Origin: Euplotes cf. woodruffi 2 WChen-2021
Lineage: Eukaryota; Ciliophora; Spirotrichea; Euplotida; Euplotidae
NCBI GenBank assembly: GCA_021441665.1
Contig: JAGYYN010028195.1
Span: 1-29,285, forward strand
DNA: 29,285 bases
Direction: 5' to 3'
Under the pieces are notes generated by a model. The model was not told where the DNA came from. It did no database searches and saw only the letters and a list, made by a program, of their open reading frames with translations. This document shows positions 20,199 to 29,285 of this stretch, one piece after another. A program made the translations under genes and the position numbers. How positions within the stretch are numbered: the first letter of the stretch is position 1; each line of letters starts with the position of its first letter.

Positions 20199-21266
20199 TT
20201 ATAGATTATCTGTAGCAAGTCCCTTTTCAGTTCAATTTTCTTTTGACGATTTATCGCTCCATACTTTTGTGTTTGTTTCAAGAAGCCCCATGCTTTTGAC
20301 AGCGCTAAAACCAAAGCTGTAAAGTTCAACAGTGGTACAAAGATGGTACTCGCTAGTTCATGAAGTTTCTGCAGTCTTAATATCTCAATTAAGACATCCA
20401 ATTTCGATTGAATTAGCGTCAGTACCCGCTCCGAGAGCAAAACCAACATCTGCCAAAATATATGATTCATCTAAGACTTTATTCCAGATCTTGAATTCAT
20501 CAAATAAGAAGTTGATGCTTCAGCCTGATCCAATCGTGTCTTGCCACGGCATTCTTCCGATATAAATATCTTTGTTTTCAGGTTGATTTGCCTGTTTTGT
20601 CTCCTTCACTGAATCGAGGTTTCCATTGACATAGAGTATCATTAATGTGCTCGATCTCAGCATCGTAATATGCGTCCACTTCTGCAAAAGCAACTTCGAG
20701 TTTGATGTGAGCACTACGGGTTCAGAGTCAGCTGTATCAGAGGCAAACATAAACGAATGAGTTGCTACGTCAACTGTGAACTTAAATGAGCTGTTATTGC
20801 TATCACCCTTTGCAAGTACATCTCACTGTTCTGTTGAAAGCGGGCCAAAACTTCCAATGTAAATCCAAAATGAAACCGAAAACTCGTTTGAAAATGCTTT
20901 ATTTAGAGTCTCACTCTGCTTTATCGATATGTAGTTCTCTGTGTCGAAATATTGGCTTTTTCCTTGGCTGATGAGGAAGCCTGGTCCTCTTTTGTTCTCT
21001 CCTGCAGCGTGATTCTCATTACCGGACTTATCAATAAGCGCTGGGTCGTCAAAAGTTTGGTATTCGATCAGGTTTTCAATGATTGGTGCAGGTGTTATTA
21101 TTGTTGAGCCTCCGTAAAGGCTTAGCCCTTGACTTAAGCTCAAATCTCAGTTGCTAAATACATCACTTCCTTCATCTGCGCTGTCGGCTTGGAGACAAGT
21201 CGAATAATCTCACAGCATGAAGATTGTGAGTAGTATAACAGCTATTGGAGAGATGCATCGCCTCAT
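20199..21266 (-). CDS. Secreted LamG-like protein with Cys-rich C-terminus
   Basis: Probably a secreted or surface protein that binds ligands through a concanavalin A-like (LamG) fold. The gene is one intronless frame of 355 residues with no +1 shift. The N-terminus is a signal peptide (RRCISPIAVILLTIFML...). The LamG region shows IEYQTFDDPALIDKSGNEN, FSVSFWIYIGSF, WTHITMLRSSTLMILYVNG, KDIYIGRMPW and the typical closing strand FLFDEFKIWNKVL. The C-terminal part is Cys-rich (GCLNCDIKTAET, SEYHLCTTVELYSFGF), a pattern seen in ciliate surface lectin-like proteins. Several of the cysteines are TGA codons, consistent with disulfide pairing. No membrane anchor is visible near the C-terminus. ATG 21266 is chosen because it gives the signal peptide. 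Confidence 0.88.
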
Positions 21267-21575
21267 TTTGCTTTTTTCGAATAATTATTATAATACTTCA
21301 ACTTTTTATGATCAAAAATTTTGACTAAATTTAACGCATGCTTATTCCAGCAAAAATTATTCAACTAATGATATATTTGTAGTCATGTTTCTTAAGGTTT
21401 ACAGATAAATTGTATTTTTTAAAATGCAGCTATTTACTAGCCAATAAATTATAAATATATTAGCATTTTAGTTTGAAGTAAATCTACAACATTCTCACAA
21501 TAAATAATGCTAAAGTTTAAAAATCTTCATAAAATTATAAAAAATTTTAATGTCATATGTTATTTCTGATTAAGA
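21267..21575. other. AT-rich spacer
   Basis: A 309-bp spacer between two minus-strand genes; it holds the 3' end of the SWI3-like gene and the leader of the LamG gene. No other feature is seen. Confidence 0.5.
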
Positions 21576-23787
21576 TTACTGATTTTTCCTATCGTTTTTG
21601 CTAAGAGCAAGTGACATTCTCTCTGCAAAAATTTGTGAGTGCATTTCCTTGATCTGTTCTTTCTCACTCAATATCATTTCGTCTAATTTATCGAGGTACT
21701 CTACTTTATTTGCCATTTTTTTGAGTTCGATTTCGACAATCATCGCCATCAGCTTCTTCATTTCTTTTCTTTCCCTCTTCAGCAGTTTCTTCGATTTGCC
21801 TACACAAATAAAATCAAAATTGAGCTAAAATATCAGAACTCTTAAATCCGTGATTTTGAGTGTTGTTAATAAAAATAGAGTTTTAGTTACCTATTGACTT
21901 TTCCTTAATTTTCTCGCATGCTTCCTTCGACAAAATGTCTTCCTCTGGAATGTGCTGCTTGACCTGCTGGACTTGGCTTGATGCGCTCTCGTCTAACTTC
22001 GTCTGCGATCGAAGCCCAGAAATTAACGATTCTTGCTGCTGAGTCTGGTTCACTTGGTCCTCATCGTCTAATCCGTAGTGCTCGAGTAGTCTTCCAAAAA
22101 GTGCGACTTGGGCTATGATTGGGTTTGACCCATCTGAAAACACGGTTGGAATTGACGCCTGGTCTCCTCATATCTGCTTTTCTTGCTCCGCCTTCATTGC
22201 ATAAGCGCTAATGTTGTTAAGCTTCTCATTTGTATTCTCGAATATTGGGAGAGTAATGAAATGCATGATGCACTGGTCTTTTGTCTTTGAATGGTCTAAA
22301 GCCTCAACGACTTTGTCCCAGTCTTCCCCATGAATTGCAACTGCGTCTAACAGAGCAAGTGTTTCTTCCTTTGTCCAGTCACCTTCAGGATCGAGCTTGT
22401 TGAGCTCTTCATGCGTGAACTCGTCTTTTTCGTCAGGAGAAATAAGTGATTTAGTTAGCAGTGTCTGAAAGGAGCACTTTTCGAAATCACTGGCTTTTAG
22501 CACCTGAGGGTACTTATGTGCTTCGTAGCAAGATGTACAAATCACGTAAGTAAAGAACAAGTCGTTCATCTCTTTCTTCAGCCGAATCTCGCTAATCGGC
22601 TCAATTATTTTTAATGTTTTCTCTTGGTTCTTATCTTTCTTATCATTTTCACTATTTTGTTGTTCATCATCATTATCGTGGCTAGCATCATTACCATTCT
22701 TGTTTTCTTCAATTTTAAGCTTGAAAGAGTCTTCTACGTCTTCGGCTTGTTTTTGTCCACTTTCTTCGTTGTACTTTTCAATGAGTTCAGGATTGCCAGT
22801 GTCGTCGCTGATCTTTTTGTACCAGTACATTCCGCAAAGCCCGCCGCAGTAATTTCAGTAAGGCCTTTTGTTCTTCGAGATGAAGTTGATCTTTTTAATT
22901 GTGTCTAATGAGATTGGATCTCTGGTCTGGTTCGAGTTGGTCTCTGGGCTCTCGTACTTACTTCCCAGTGTTCTCATGATCTCCTGTTCACTCTTTTCGA
23001 TAAAGTGCTTATTGGCGGCATTTACTAAATATTTTGTAAATGATCCTTCTCGATTCAGCGAGATCTTGTGCGGCTTTTGGAATGGATCTACGTTGAAGTT
23101 TATCAGTCCCCACAACTCGAGGAATGCATGCAGACGGATGATAGCTCAAGCATCTCCGGCTAAGTGTCTTCGGCAAGTAGTCGCGGACAAATATCCAGAT
23201 GGATTTTCTCTGTAGAGCTTAATCATAAAGTTTCTGTATTCCATGTATGACTCTGGGGTCTTCGACGGATATTTCCCACAAAAGAACTCAGGTAGGCTCT
23301 CGTATTCAATCTCGTGGATCTTGTCAAAGTCAAACCACTGCGAGCAACTTGGAATTACATAAGGAGCTTTGAGAGCGATGGCTTCTGACATATTCTCAGC
23401 ATCTTTATTCGCAGAAATCATATCAGCATCCATATTTGAAGCTCCATCAGCTCGTGAGTCTGCGTGCTTAACTTCTTCATCGTTTTTAGCAATGCTTGCT
23501 TGATTATTTTTACTGCTTGAAAGGCCAGACTCAGCATCAAATTCCTTTCTTTTATTATGAACAGCAGAGTCATGCTCAGACGCGCCTCTTTCTTGATTGG
23601 TCTTGCCTTTATTTGAAGATTTGGATGCATTCTTCGGCTTTTGCTTGGGCTTTGGTTCTTCTTGTGTGGTCCGGATGTATTTGAACTCATCTCCTACCTT
23701 CCTGACAAGCAGCACGAATCTGATCTTCTCTTTGTCGATCTGGCTCTTGTTTTGGGCTGATTTGTTGCTCGATCTACTTTTAGACAT
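21576..23787 (-). CDS. SWI3/SMARCC-type chromatin-remodelling subunit
   Basis: Core scaffold subunit of SWI/SNF-type nucleosome-remodelling complexes, acting in the nucleus. The product is 706 residues. Order of domains: a low-complexity basic/acidic region (about 35-140); a SWIRM domain (about 143-237; [46 protein letters not shown]); a ZZ-like zinc site whose first pairs are CNYCGGLCG (about 311) and whose second part [11 protein letters not shown] comes at about 417, split by an acidic Asn/Asp-rich insert of about 85 residues; a SANT domain (about 470-515; [39 protein letters not shown]); and a C-terminal helical/coiled-coil region (about 640-700). One 91-nt GT-AG intron lies at 21800-21890; there are no +1 shifts and the length is exactly 707 codons including the stop. 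TGA codons read as Cys, including the first zinc ligand. The domain order is diagnostic of the SWI3/RSC8/SMARCC family. Confidence 0.95.
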
Positions 23788-24388
23788 TTTTATTATATTG
23801 CGAAAACAATTTTATATACAAATTATTTTAAGCTTCGCTGTTATAGCCGTCAAAAGCTGATTTAATTAAACTTAATAAATCTCTAAATTATGTACTTTCA
23901 ATAATTGCAATTTACATCAATTTATTGTAAATATAAAGTTTACTGTTTGATCTATTTTTTTTAATAATATAGTATCGTGAGGTAATAAAATTTTCTTAAA
24001 AATAGAGTTTCTTAAAGTTAAAATAAAAATATAGCTTATAAAATTATAACTGCGCTAAAAATTCGTTTTTAGTTAAACGAAATCCTCTAAAAAGAGTATT
24101 ATAAGAATGTCACGAGACCAACGCATTTAATAATACTATGAATATTGAATAATATCCAAACAAAAACTAATTCCAATCCAACCAACTTCCCCATTCCCTA
24201 TCACTAATTTTGACCATCAAAGCACCCATAAATTTTGCAATTTTGTTTAATTGAATCCCAAATCCCAGCATAAATTTCCCTCTAAAATTGTTCAAAAACA
24301 GCAGTTAAAATCGGTAATTCCGATGTGCTGAAACCCAATGAATTAGGAATAAAAGCGAGGAATATATGGAATCACTAATTACATGTGG
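23788..24388. other. AT-rich spacer
   Basis: About 600 bp between two minus-strand genes. It is AT-rich, with a C-rich patch near 24170-24200 on the plus strand. No gene, RNA or telomere-like repeat was found. Confidence 0.5.
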
Positions 24389-26335
24389 CTACGTTTTTTT
24401 ATTGCTTTTGACGAACGAAGCAGCCAGTTCTTGGATTTTGTTGATTTCCTTCAGCAGATTGTACTTTCCACTGTTGTTTTGGCTTAGTAAGCTTTCGATT
24501 TTGGCTTTGGTATCAAAAGACGGCTTTGCGATAGGTGATCAATCTGGACTTCAGCCGTTTTTAGAAGGCGTGTGAGGGGTGGATTGGGCTATGCTGTTGG
24601 AGAGAGTGTGGCAGTTGAAGCTGTGGTTTTTGCAGATTGAAGATGGGCCTTTGCTGTCATCGATATTGATCATTTCTTTGAATGGGTATTCTCTGTTTTC
24701 GTTCAGGATTTTGGTTAGTTTGAGACGAGGTATGTTACTTGGTTTTTGATTCACTTTTGGATCGCAGATGTTGAGTGGGAGGTCGCTTTGAGAAGAATTG
24801 TTTTGTTGTTCACTATCATTTTGATCTATTAATTTGTCTTGTTTTTCAATATCAAACGACTTGATAAATGCAGCTTTACATTTGCTCTTCATAAACATTT
24901 TCTTTCTTGTGCTGTAGTAAATACTTTTGTACCTTTCATCGAGTTCTTTTGAAAATCTATAAGTTTCAATAGATTTTATGTCTTTTTCAAATACATCGAA
25001 TACTGAAAATCCTTTCTGCTGGAGGACAAATAAAAAGTACATAAGTTTATTCTCGCGTTGTCTTCCATATTCAAGTTCACTTCTAATGTCGCGTGCGTAT
25101 TCTATAAGTTCTTCATTTTCATCGGCCTGCTGTTTGATTTGGTCAAGTATTTCTTCTTCATTGTACTTGCCAAGAAACAGAGACTTCTTGCTACTTCAAC
25201 ATCGCTATTTTGCCTTCAAGTTTCTCTTTGATTTCAGTGAGGCTGCTTGCAGTACTTGCGACTTGTTGTTCTCTAAAATATTTGATTTTAAAAATTTGAA
25301 AATAATTCTTTATCTAATAGCCAAGACTTTGCTATTTCCCAAGTTTTTTTAGCAAGTTTTTCAAGATCACAGAAATTAAAATTTTTATACTGACTTCAGT
25401 TTTAGCTCTTTTTCTTGCTTATTTGAGCTGATTTTTGAGTATCGTGATCTTCTCTGCTTGGCTTTGGTTGATTTCTTTAATCGAGTCGATTCACGAGTTG
25501 AAGTATTTATTCACAACCGATATGATATTGACAACATGCACATTGCTTCAGCTATATTACAGATTTAAGACTGCAGGATGAAAGTAAATTAAATAACGGT
25601 TTACTTAATCTGCATTGATTCGAAAGCTTCATTGATTCTCTTTTGCATTAGGTTCTCAGCAATGCAGTTTTGATTGCTTTTCTTCTATACATATAAATAC
25701 CGTCACCATGCCTTCATGTAATATTCGTATTCTTCTGTAAGTTCATGTTCGATTCTATTTAAAAACGCATCCTCTTTGGCTTTAAAAATCTTATCATTGT
25801 GATCATGAGTGTAAAACTGCTGTATTTTGAATCGCTCAGTGCTTTTGATATTTTTAATCGAGCTATCCTCGCCTTTCGGAGTCATCATCGTGCTGAAGTT
25901 CAAGTGGTCTAAGGTATAAACCCAGTTCTTACTTTGAGCTATCTTTTTGCTATCTACAGGATCAGGTCACCCTCCAGCGGTGAGAGTATGCTTGAGAATA
26001 GTGCTGTGAAACTTCTTGTAAATCCCTCCTTTATAAGTAAAATTATTTGAATCGAGTCGCTACAAGGTCAGGTAATTGCGTTACATTTGAGTTTCGAGAG
26101 TGCTCCTGCAAATTAACAGAATTCCTGCCTTTGCCAAACCTAACAGACGACCCTTTTATATTCTCAATCAGATCTCGGTTCATTAAGTTCTTATAGGAGC
26201 TTAGTTCATTAATCTTCGCGCTATTGCCTATGATCATTACGCGAAGACTTTACTGTTGCTGAGGTTGTAGCTGATCCTCTCCTTTGGCAGGCTCTTCCTC
26301 GACTTACTTTCCTCGTTGTCTAAGTCCAGAGTCAT
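24389..26335 (-). CDS. Coiled-coil protein requiring five +1 frameshifts
   Basis: Function unknown. The model gives 610 residues. The N-terminal third is polar; a long helical, coiled-coil middle includes QAEKITILKNQL, SLTEIKEKLEGKIAMLK and EELIEYARDIRSELEYGRQR. It is followed by a hydrophobic patch KLMYFLFVLQQKGFSVFDVF and a disordered Ser/Pro/Asn-rich tail. Introns fit at 26228-26253 (26 nt), 25677-25706 (30) and 25552-25604 (53). The five +1 shifts are AAA-TAA-T (26043-26045), AAA-TAA-G (25419-25421), GTA-TAA-A (25385-25387), TTT-TAA-A (25288-25290) and AAG-TAG-C (25191-25193). After removing introns and five skipped bases the frame is exactly 611 codons to TAG 24389-24391. Continuous coiled-coil character across each junction supports the model. 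A ciliary or cytoskeletal role is possible, but only because such coiled coils are common there. Confidence 0.78.
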
Positions 26336-26435
26336 TTGTAGCTTCAAAAATAAATTTGGTTTAATTTAAAAATCTAGAGTTAAGCTGAGATTTCGCATCA
26401 TTTTGAATGCAAATTGGGAGGTTTACCAAATCATT

Positions 26436-27007
26436 TTATTTAGTGAGTCAAATAAAAAAATTATTTGTAGTAACTAAACTTCGTCCGCCCCGCTGTCGGA
26501 TGTAAAAATATGGTGTGCGCATAGTTTTAGTGACTTTAAAAACTAGCTGTTTTAGCGATTGATAAATTAAGCAACTGCTTACTTTTACTCTCATCGTGCT
26601 TATTGACAGCGGAATACGACTTGAGGCTATAAAACAAATTTTATAATCTGGCTAATACAAATATGCATTACGTGGCAGTAAATAACTTTGCGTTGCTTAT
26701 TTTATTGTTCTGGATGTGCTTCCTCTGAATAAGTTCTAAAACCTGAGAAGATTGTGAAGGCTCGACCACCTCAGACTGTCTTTTAAAGTTAGATCCTTTC
26801 AATGATATCATGCTATTTGATTTTCCTACACTTAATCAGAATAACAGAACTTTAATAATAGTTGAGGGCTAATTAAGAGGCAATTAAAGTAGCAAGAGCT
26901 TAATTGATCTCACCGATCGTTTGTTTTTGATTAGAATGGTCCCTTTTGCTAACAAGCTTTATTTTCTTTATATACTTCCTGTTTTCTTTGGTATTATGAG
27001 GCATCAT
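26436..27007 (-). CDS. Small basic protein, three introns and one shift
   Basis: Not recognised. The model gives 133 residues, strongly basic (MMPHNTKENRKYIKKIKLVS) with a Ser/Gln-rich middle and a C-terminus RTPYFYIRQRGGRSLVTTN. GT-AG introns fit at 26826-26913 (88 nt), 26627-26671 (45) and 26547-26582 (36). A +1 shift at TTT-TAA-A (26536-26538) joins KTSF to KVTKTMRT; total length is 134 codons including TAA 26436-26438. If the shift does not occur the protein would end about 32 residues earlier. The stop is AAA-TAA-A, itself a shift context. The gene ends 100 bp upstream of the coiled-coil gene on the same strand. Confidence 0.6.
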
Positions 27008-27476
27008 ATTCGATATGAATTAAATATTCGATTTCAGAATATTATAAACTCAACTATAGTTTAAAATAAATAAAACTAAGTTTCATTTGCTTTAATGCTC
27101 TCAAAGACCAGTATTTTATTTTAGTATAAAAGCTCTGAGTTTTGGTATTTAAAATTGATATTATAGAATTAAATTTAATTACTAAATTTGTGTTATCAGC
27201 GATTGAACTACTTTTAAAGTATAATATATTGTTCCTTCAAATCATGAGTGTTTTATTATCAGTCTCAAATTATCTCGATTTATTTTATATATTTTTAATG
27301 CGAAGTTGGTTTGGAAATAGCTTATAAAAATATGAAAAATTAAGAAAATTAAAAAAAAAGTTTGAAGAACTTTAAAATATAATTTAAGTCTAATTATTAT
27401 ATTTCAAGTGAGATTTTTATCTTTAATTTGATTAATAGAAGACGAACAAATATAAATTTACATTTTTCATGTCAAA
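27008..27476. other. AT-rich spacer
   Basis: A 469-bp, very AT-rich stretch between the P450 gene 3' end and the small basic protein gene. A plus-strand open frame near 27142-27327 is Leu/Ile/Phe-rich, as expected of AT-rich noise, and has no supporting signal. Confidence 0.5.
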
Positions 27477-29075
27477 TTAGCAAATAACTTTAGTTATTTT
27501 GAGATTCAGTGGAAAATGGCTCAAGATGCCGTATCTCACATCATCGTTTTCTCTTTGTTCCAAGTTTACTTCGTATTCAAATCTTGATAAAATATACGAA
27601 AGGATGACTTTTAGCTCAAGATACGCAAATGTAGGAGCAGGGCATCTTCTGACAGAATGTGAGAACGCTACAAAGGACCGAAGGTCTCGTGGTTTTGTCT
27701 TGCTTCCGGGGACGTAATAAAACTCGCTTTCAGGATCGAATCTTTCAGGAATGTACTTATAAGGGTCGTGCCATTGCTATATAGATACTCTCCAACTCTA
27801 ACTTACCTCCGGGTCGTAATGTCTGGCAATAAAGCACATCGACATAAGAGTGCCTCTGGGCAGTGGGACTCCACAGATTTGGATGTCTTCTTTCGCGTAG
27901 AAATGCATTGATCTTGCAAGCGGAGGGTCGATCCTCAAGCTTTCTTTGATAACCATCAGCAAATAGCTCATTTCCTGCAGTCGGCTGTAAGTAATTGATT
28001 TAAGTAAGTTCTCATTTGGTTCGATTCCAACGCTTTTTAGCTCCTGCTGTACTTTGAGCAAACTTTGAGGAGTCTTGTTGAGAAAGTACAGAGTTGAGCA
28101 AATGCAATCAGAAAGAGTCTCGTATCCGTCGAATATGAATCCTTGCAAGTCATTAAATAAATCTTCTTTGTTGTAGTCTGGGTGTTCTCGCAGTATCTGC
28201 TTGTATCAAGACTCTGGATCTGTTGTGACGTTTAAAAAATCTTTAAATGCCTGCCGATAAGCCTGAATATTTAAGTAATTTACTTTGTTCACGCGAGTAA
28301 TGTTGTACTCGATCAGGATCGGAAACAGCAGATTAATAGGAGTTTGGATTGCAGCCATTAGGTCCTTTCCGAGCTTTGGAAAGAAGGCATAAAAATCTAG
28401 CATTTCAGTCGTTCCATCGTAGTGGGTGTATTTAATTAACCCTATCTTGTCATCAAAGTCCTTTCCAACTAAGATTCAGGAAATAACTCTAAGCGTGAGT
28501 TTGTATATTACTGGTACAAAGTTGAACTCATCGCCTTCTTGCCACTTGTCCATCAGTATCTTCGAGTGATTCAGCATTAAGGAAATGTATCTTGATGAAA
28601 AATTCAATCCAATCGCTTTTGTGAATATCGCTCGTCTGTTTTGCCAGTCTTCATTCGTTGGCTGGTGCATAACAGCACCAAAGAATGTTTTAGCAAATGA
28701 GAGTTTCTGAATGTCAACAAATTTATCGATTTTCTCAGGACTGTACTTATCGGACTCGTCAAGTGCTTTTGACGATAGAATATCAAATATCTTTTTGTAT
28801 CCAAAATATCAAAGATGCAAGTCCTTGCCTTGATCTGCGAATTCGAGATAAAAGCTCCATTTGTGCTTATTGCTTTGTGCCAATTTGTCCATTGTTGCGA
28901 GGTCAAACATCGGCGGGTTGAACTGCTTGCTCATTCACACGTTGCTAAATCTCGAATAATATCTGCGGTTTAGCATTGGACTTAGAATGATGATGTAGAT
29001 CAGGTAGAAGACGTAGCTTATGACTAGCAATCAAATCAGTTTGATCAGCCAAATTGCAATTGAAATGTACTCCAT
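27477..29075 (-). CDS. Cytochrome P450 monooxygenase
   Basis: Haem-thiolate monooxygenase, probably anchored in the ER membrane; substrate unknown. The product is 522 residues, the usual P450 length. An N-terminal membrane anchor (ISIAIWLIKLICLLVISYVF) is followed by the P450 fold: WQNRRAIFTKAI (helix C), the I-helix FIFDGYETLSD (about 313) with GYET in place of the common GxDT, the ExxR motif KESLR (about 378-381), the PERF motif KYIPERFDPES, and the haem loop FSHSVRRCPA with Cys at about 469. The haem loop has Ser where Gly is nearly always found; the remaining positions fit. One 30-nt GT-AG intron lies at 27777-27806, just before the PERF region; there are no +1 shifts, and 523 codons fit exactly. 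TGA is read as Cys several times, including in the anchor. The eukaryotic microsomal class is clear; the CYP family cannot be given. Confidence 0.95.
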
Positions 29076-29201
29076 TATTTAAATTATCTCAAAAGTCTAT
29101 CTTTACTCAATTTTGTACAACTATTGATTTTAGAGTTTTATATTGGAGAAATTTAGAGTATTTTGCTAAATAAAATTGATTAGCTATTTATTGTCAGTGA
29201 T

Positions 29202-29227
29202 AATTGCGTATATTCGCAAACGCAATT
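29202..29227. repeat. 8-bp inverted repeat upstream of P450
   Basis: AATTGCGT (29202-29209) and ACGCAATT (29220-29227) are perfect reverse complements with a 10-nt loop. They lie in the divergent leader between the P450 gene and a possible plus-strand gene, so could be an operator-like site. Confidence 0.4.
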
Positions 29228-29253
29228 GTTAATAATATATTTAGAAAAAGAAA

Positions 29254-29285
29254 ATGTATACAAAAAACAGGACAACCTTGTTGAT
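29254..29285 (+). CDS. Possible gene start cut by the window end
   Basis: An ATG in good AT-rich context opens MYTKNRTTLL and runs to the edge. Orientation divergent from the P450 gene is plausible, but only ten full codons are visible. Confidence 0.25.
   Translation, partial: MYTKNRTTLL

Noticed and set aside
22624-23860. Plus-strand open frames across the SWI3 region
   Set aside because: Shadows of the SWI3-like gene, whose domains are unambiguous on the minus strand.
24840-24975. Two further breakage-like motifs (TATTGAAAAA and TATTGAAACT on the minus strand)
   Set aside because: Both lie inside the coiled-coil gene coding sequence.
27142-27327. Plus-strand open frame of about 61 codons
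   Set aside because: Leu/Ile/Phe-rich AT-driven composition, no start context, no domain; expected by chance where TGA is sense.
1-29285. Telomeric repeats (G4T4/C4A4) that would mark gene-sized chromosome ends
   Set aside because: None is present. AAAACCCC near 13060 is inside the kinase coding region and is not repeated.
1-29285. Transposons, including Tec-like elements, and virus-derived elements
   Set aside because: No transposase, integrase, reverse transcriptase or capsid-like sequence and no long terminal repeats were recognised in any frame.

Overview
The window reads as nuclear DNA of a euplotid ciliate (Euplotes or a close relative). Three lines of evidence agree. First, in-frame TGA stands exactly where conserved cysteines belong: the HCDLKPEN catalytic loop of a DYRK kinase, all four zinc-binding cysteines of two C2H2 fingers, and a cysteine typical of RAB28. 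TAA and TAG are the real stops. Second, many genes hold in-frame TAA/TAG codons that are passed only by a +1 shift, most often at AAA or AAG followed by TAR. This matches the +1 frameshifting known from Euplotes. Third, GT-AG introns are tiny, commonly 23-30 nt and most often exactly 25 nt. There is no G4T4/C4A4 telomere repeat, and at least 13 genes lie side by side. The DNA is therefore either germline (micronuclear) sequence before chromosome fragmentation or an unusually long somatic chromosome.

Layout. 264-3056 (-): ciliate two-helix membrane protein with many micro-introns. 3184-5318 (+): basic coiled-coil protein. 5596-6663 (-): ankyrin-repeat protein with three shifts. 6664-7393: unresolved, with one minus-strand reading frame. 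7394-11019 (+) and 11104-12198 (+): two Ser/Asn/Lys-rich, probably disordered proteins with three shifts each. 12199-12894: purine-rich and then AT-rich spacer. 12895-14857 (+): DYRK-family kinase. 15075-16475 (+): folylpolyglutamate/dihydrofolate synthase. 16476-17398: structured spacer with inverted repeats and motifs like the Euplotes chromosome-breakage sequence. 17399-about 17979 (-): C2H2 zinc-finger protein. 18132-18443 (+): possible small gene. 18870-19599 (+): RAB28. 19934-20160 (+): small gene. 20199-21266 (-): secreted LamG-like, Cys-rich protein. 21576-23787 (-): SWI3/SMARCC-type chromatin-remodelling subunit. 24389-26335 (-): coiled-coil protein needing five +1 shifts. 26436-27007 (-): small basic protein. 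27477-29075 (-): cytochrome P450. A further gene may begin at 29254 (+).

The genes do not form one pathway; this is an ordinary compact stretch of a ciliate genome. Its strongest feature is translational: about 21 apparent +1 frameshift sites in nine genes. They cluster in fast-evolving, low-complexity or coiled-coil genes and are absent from the folate enzyme, SWI3, LamG and P450 genes. For each shift-containing gene whose exons could be fully resolved (all but the membrane protein), exon length minus one base per shift comes out as a whole number of codons. These models are internally consistent but rest on hand translation without transcripts.
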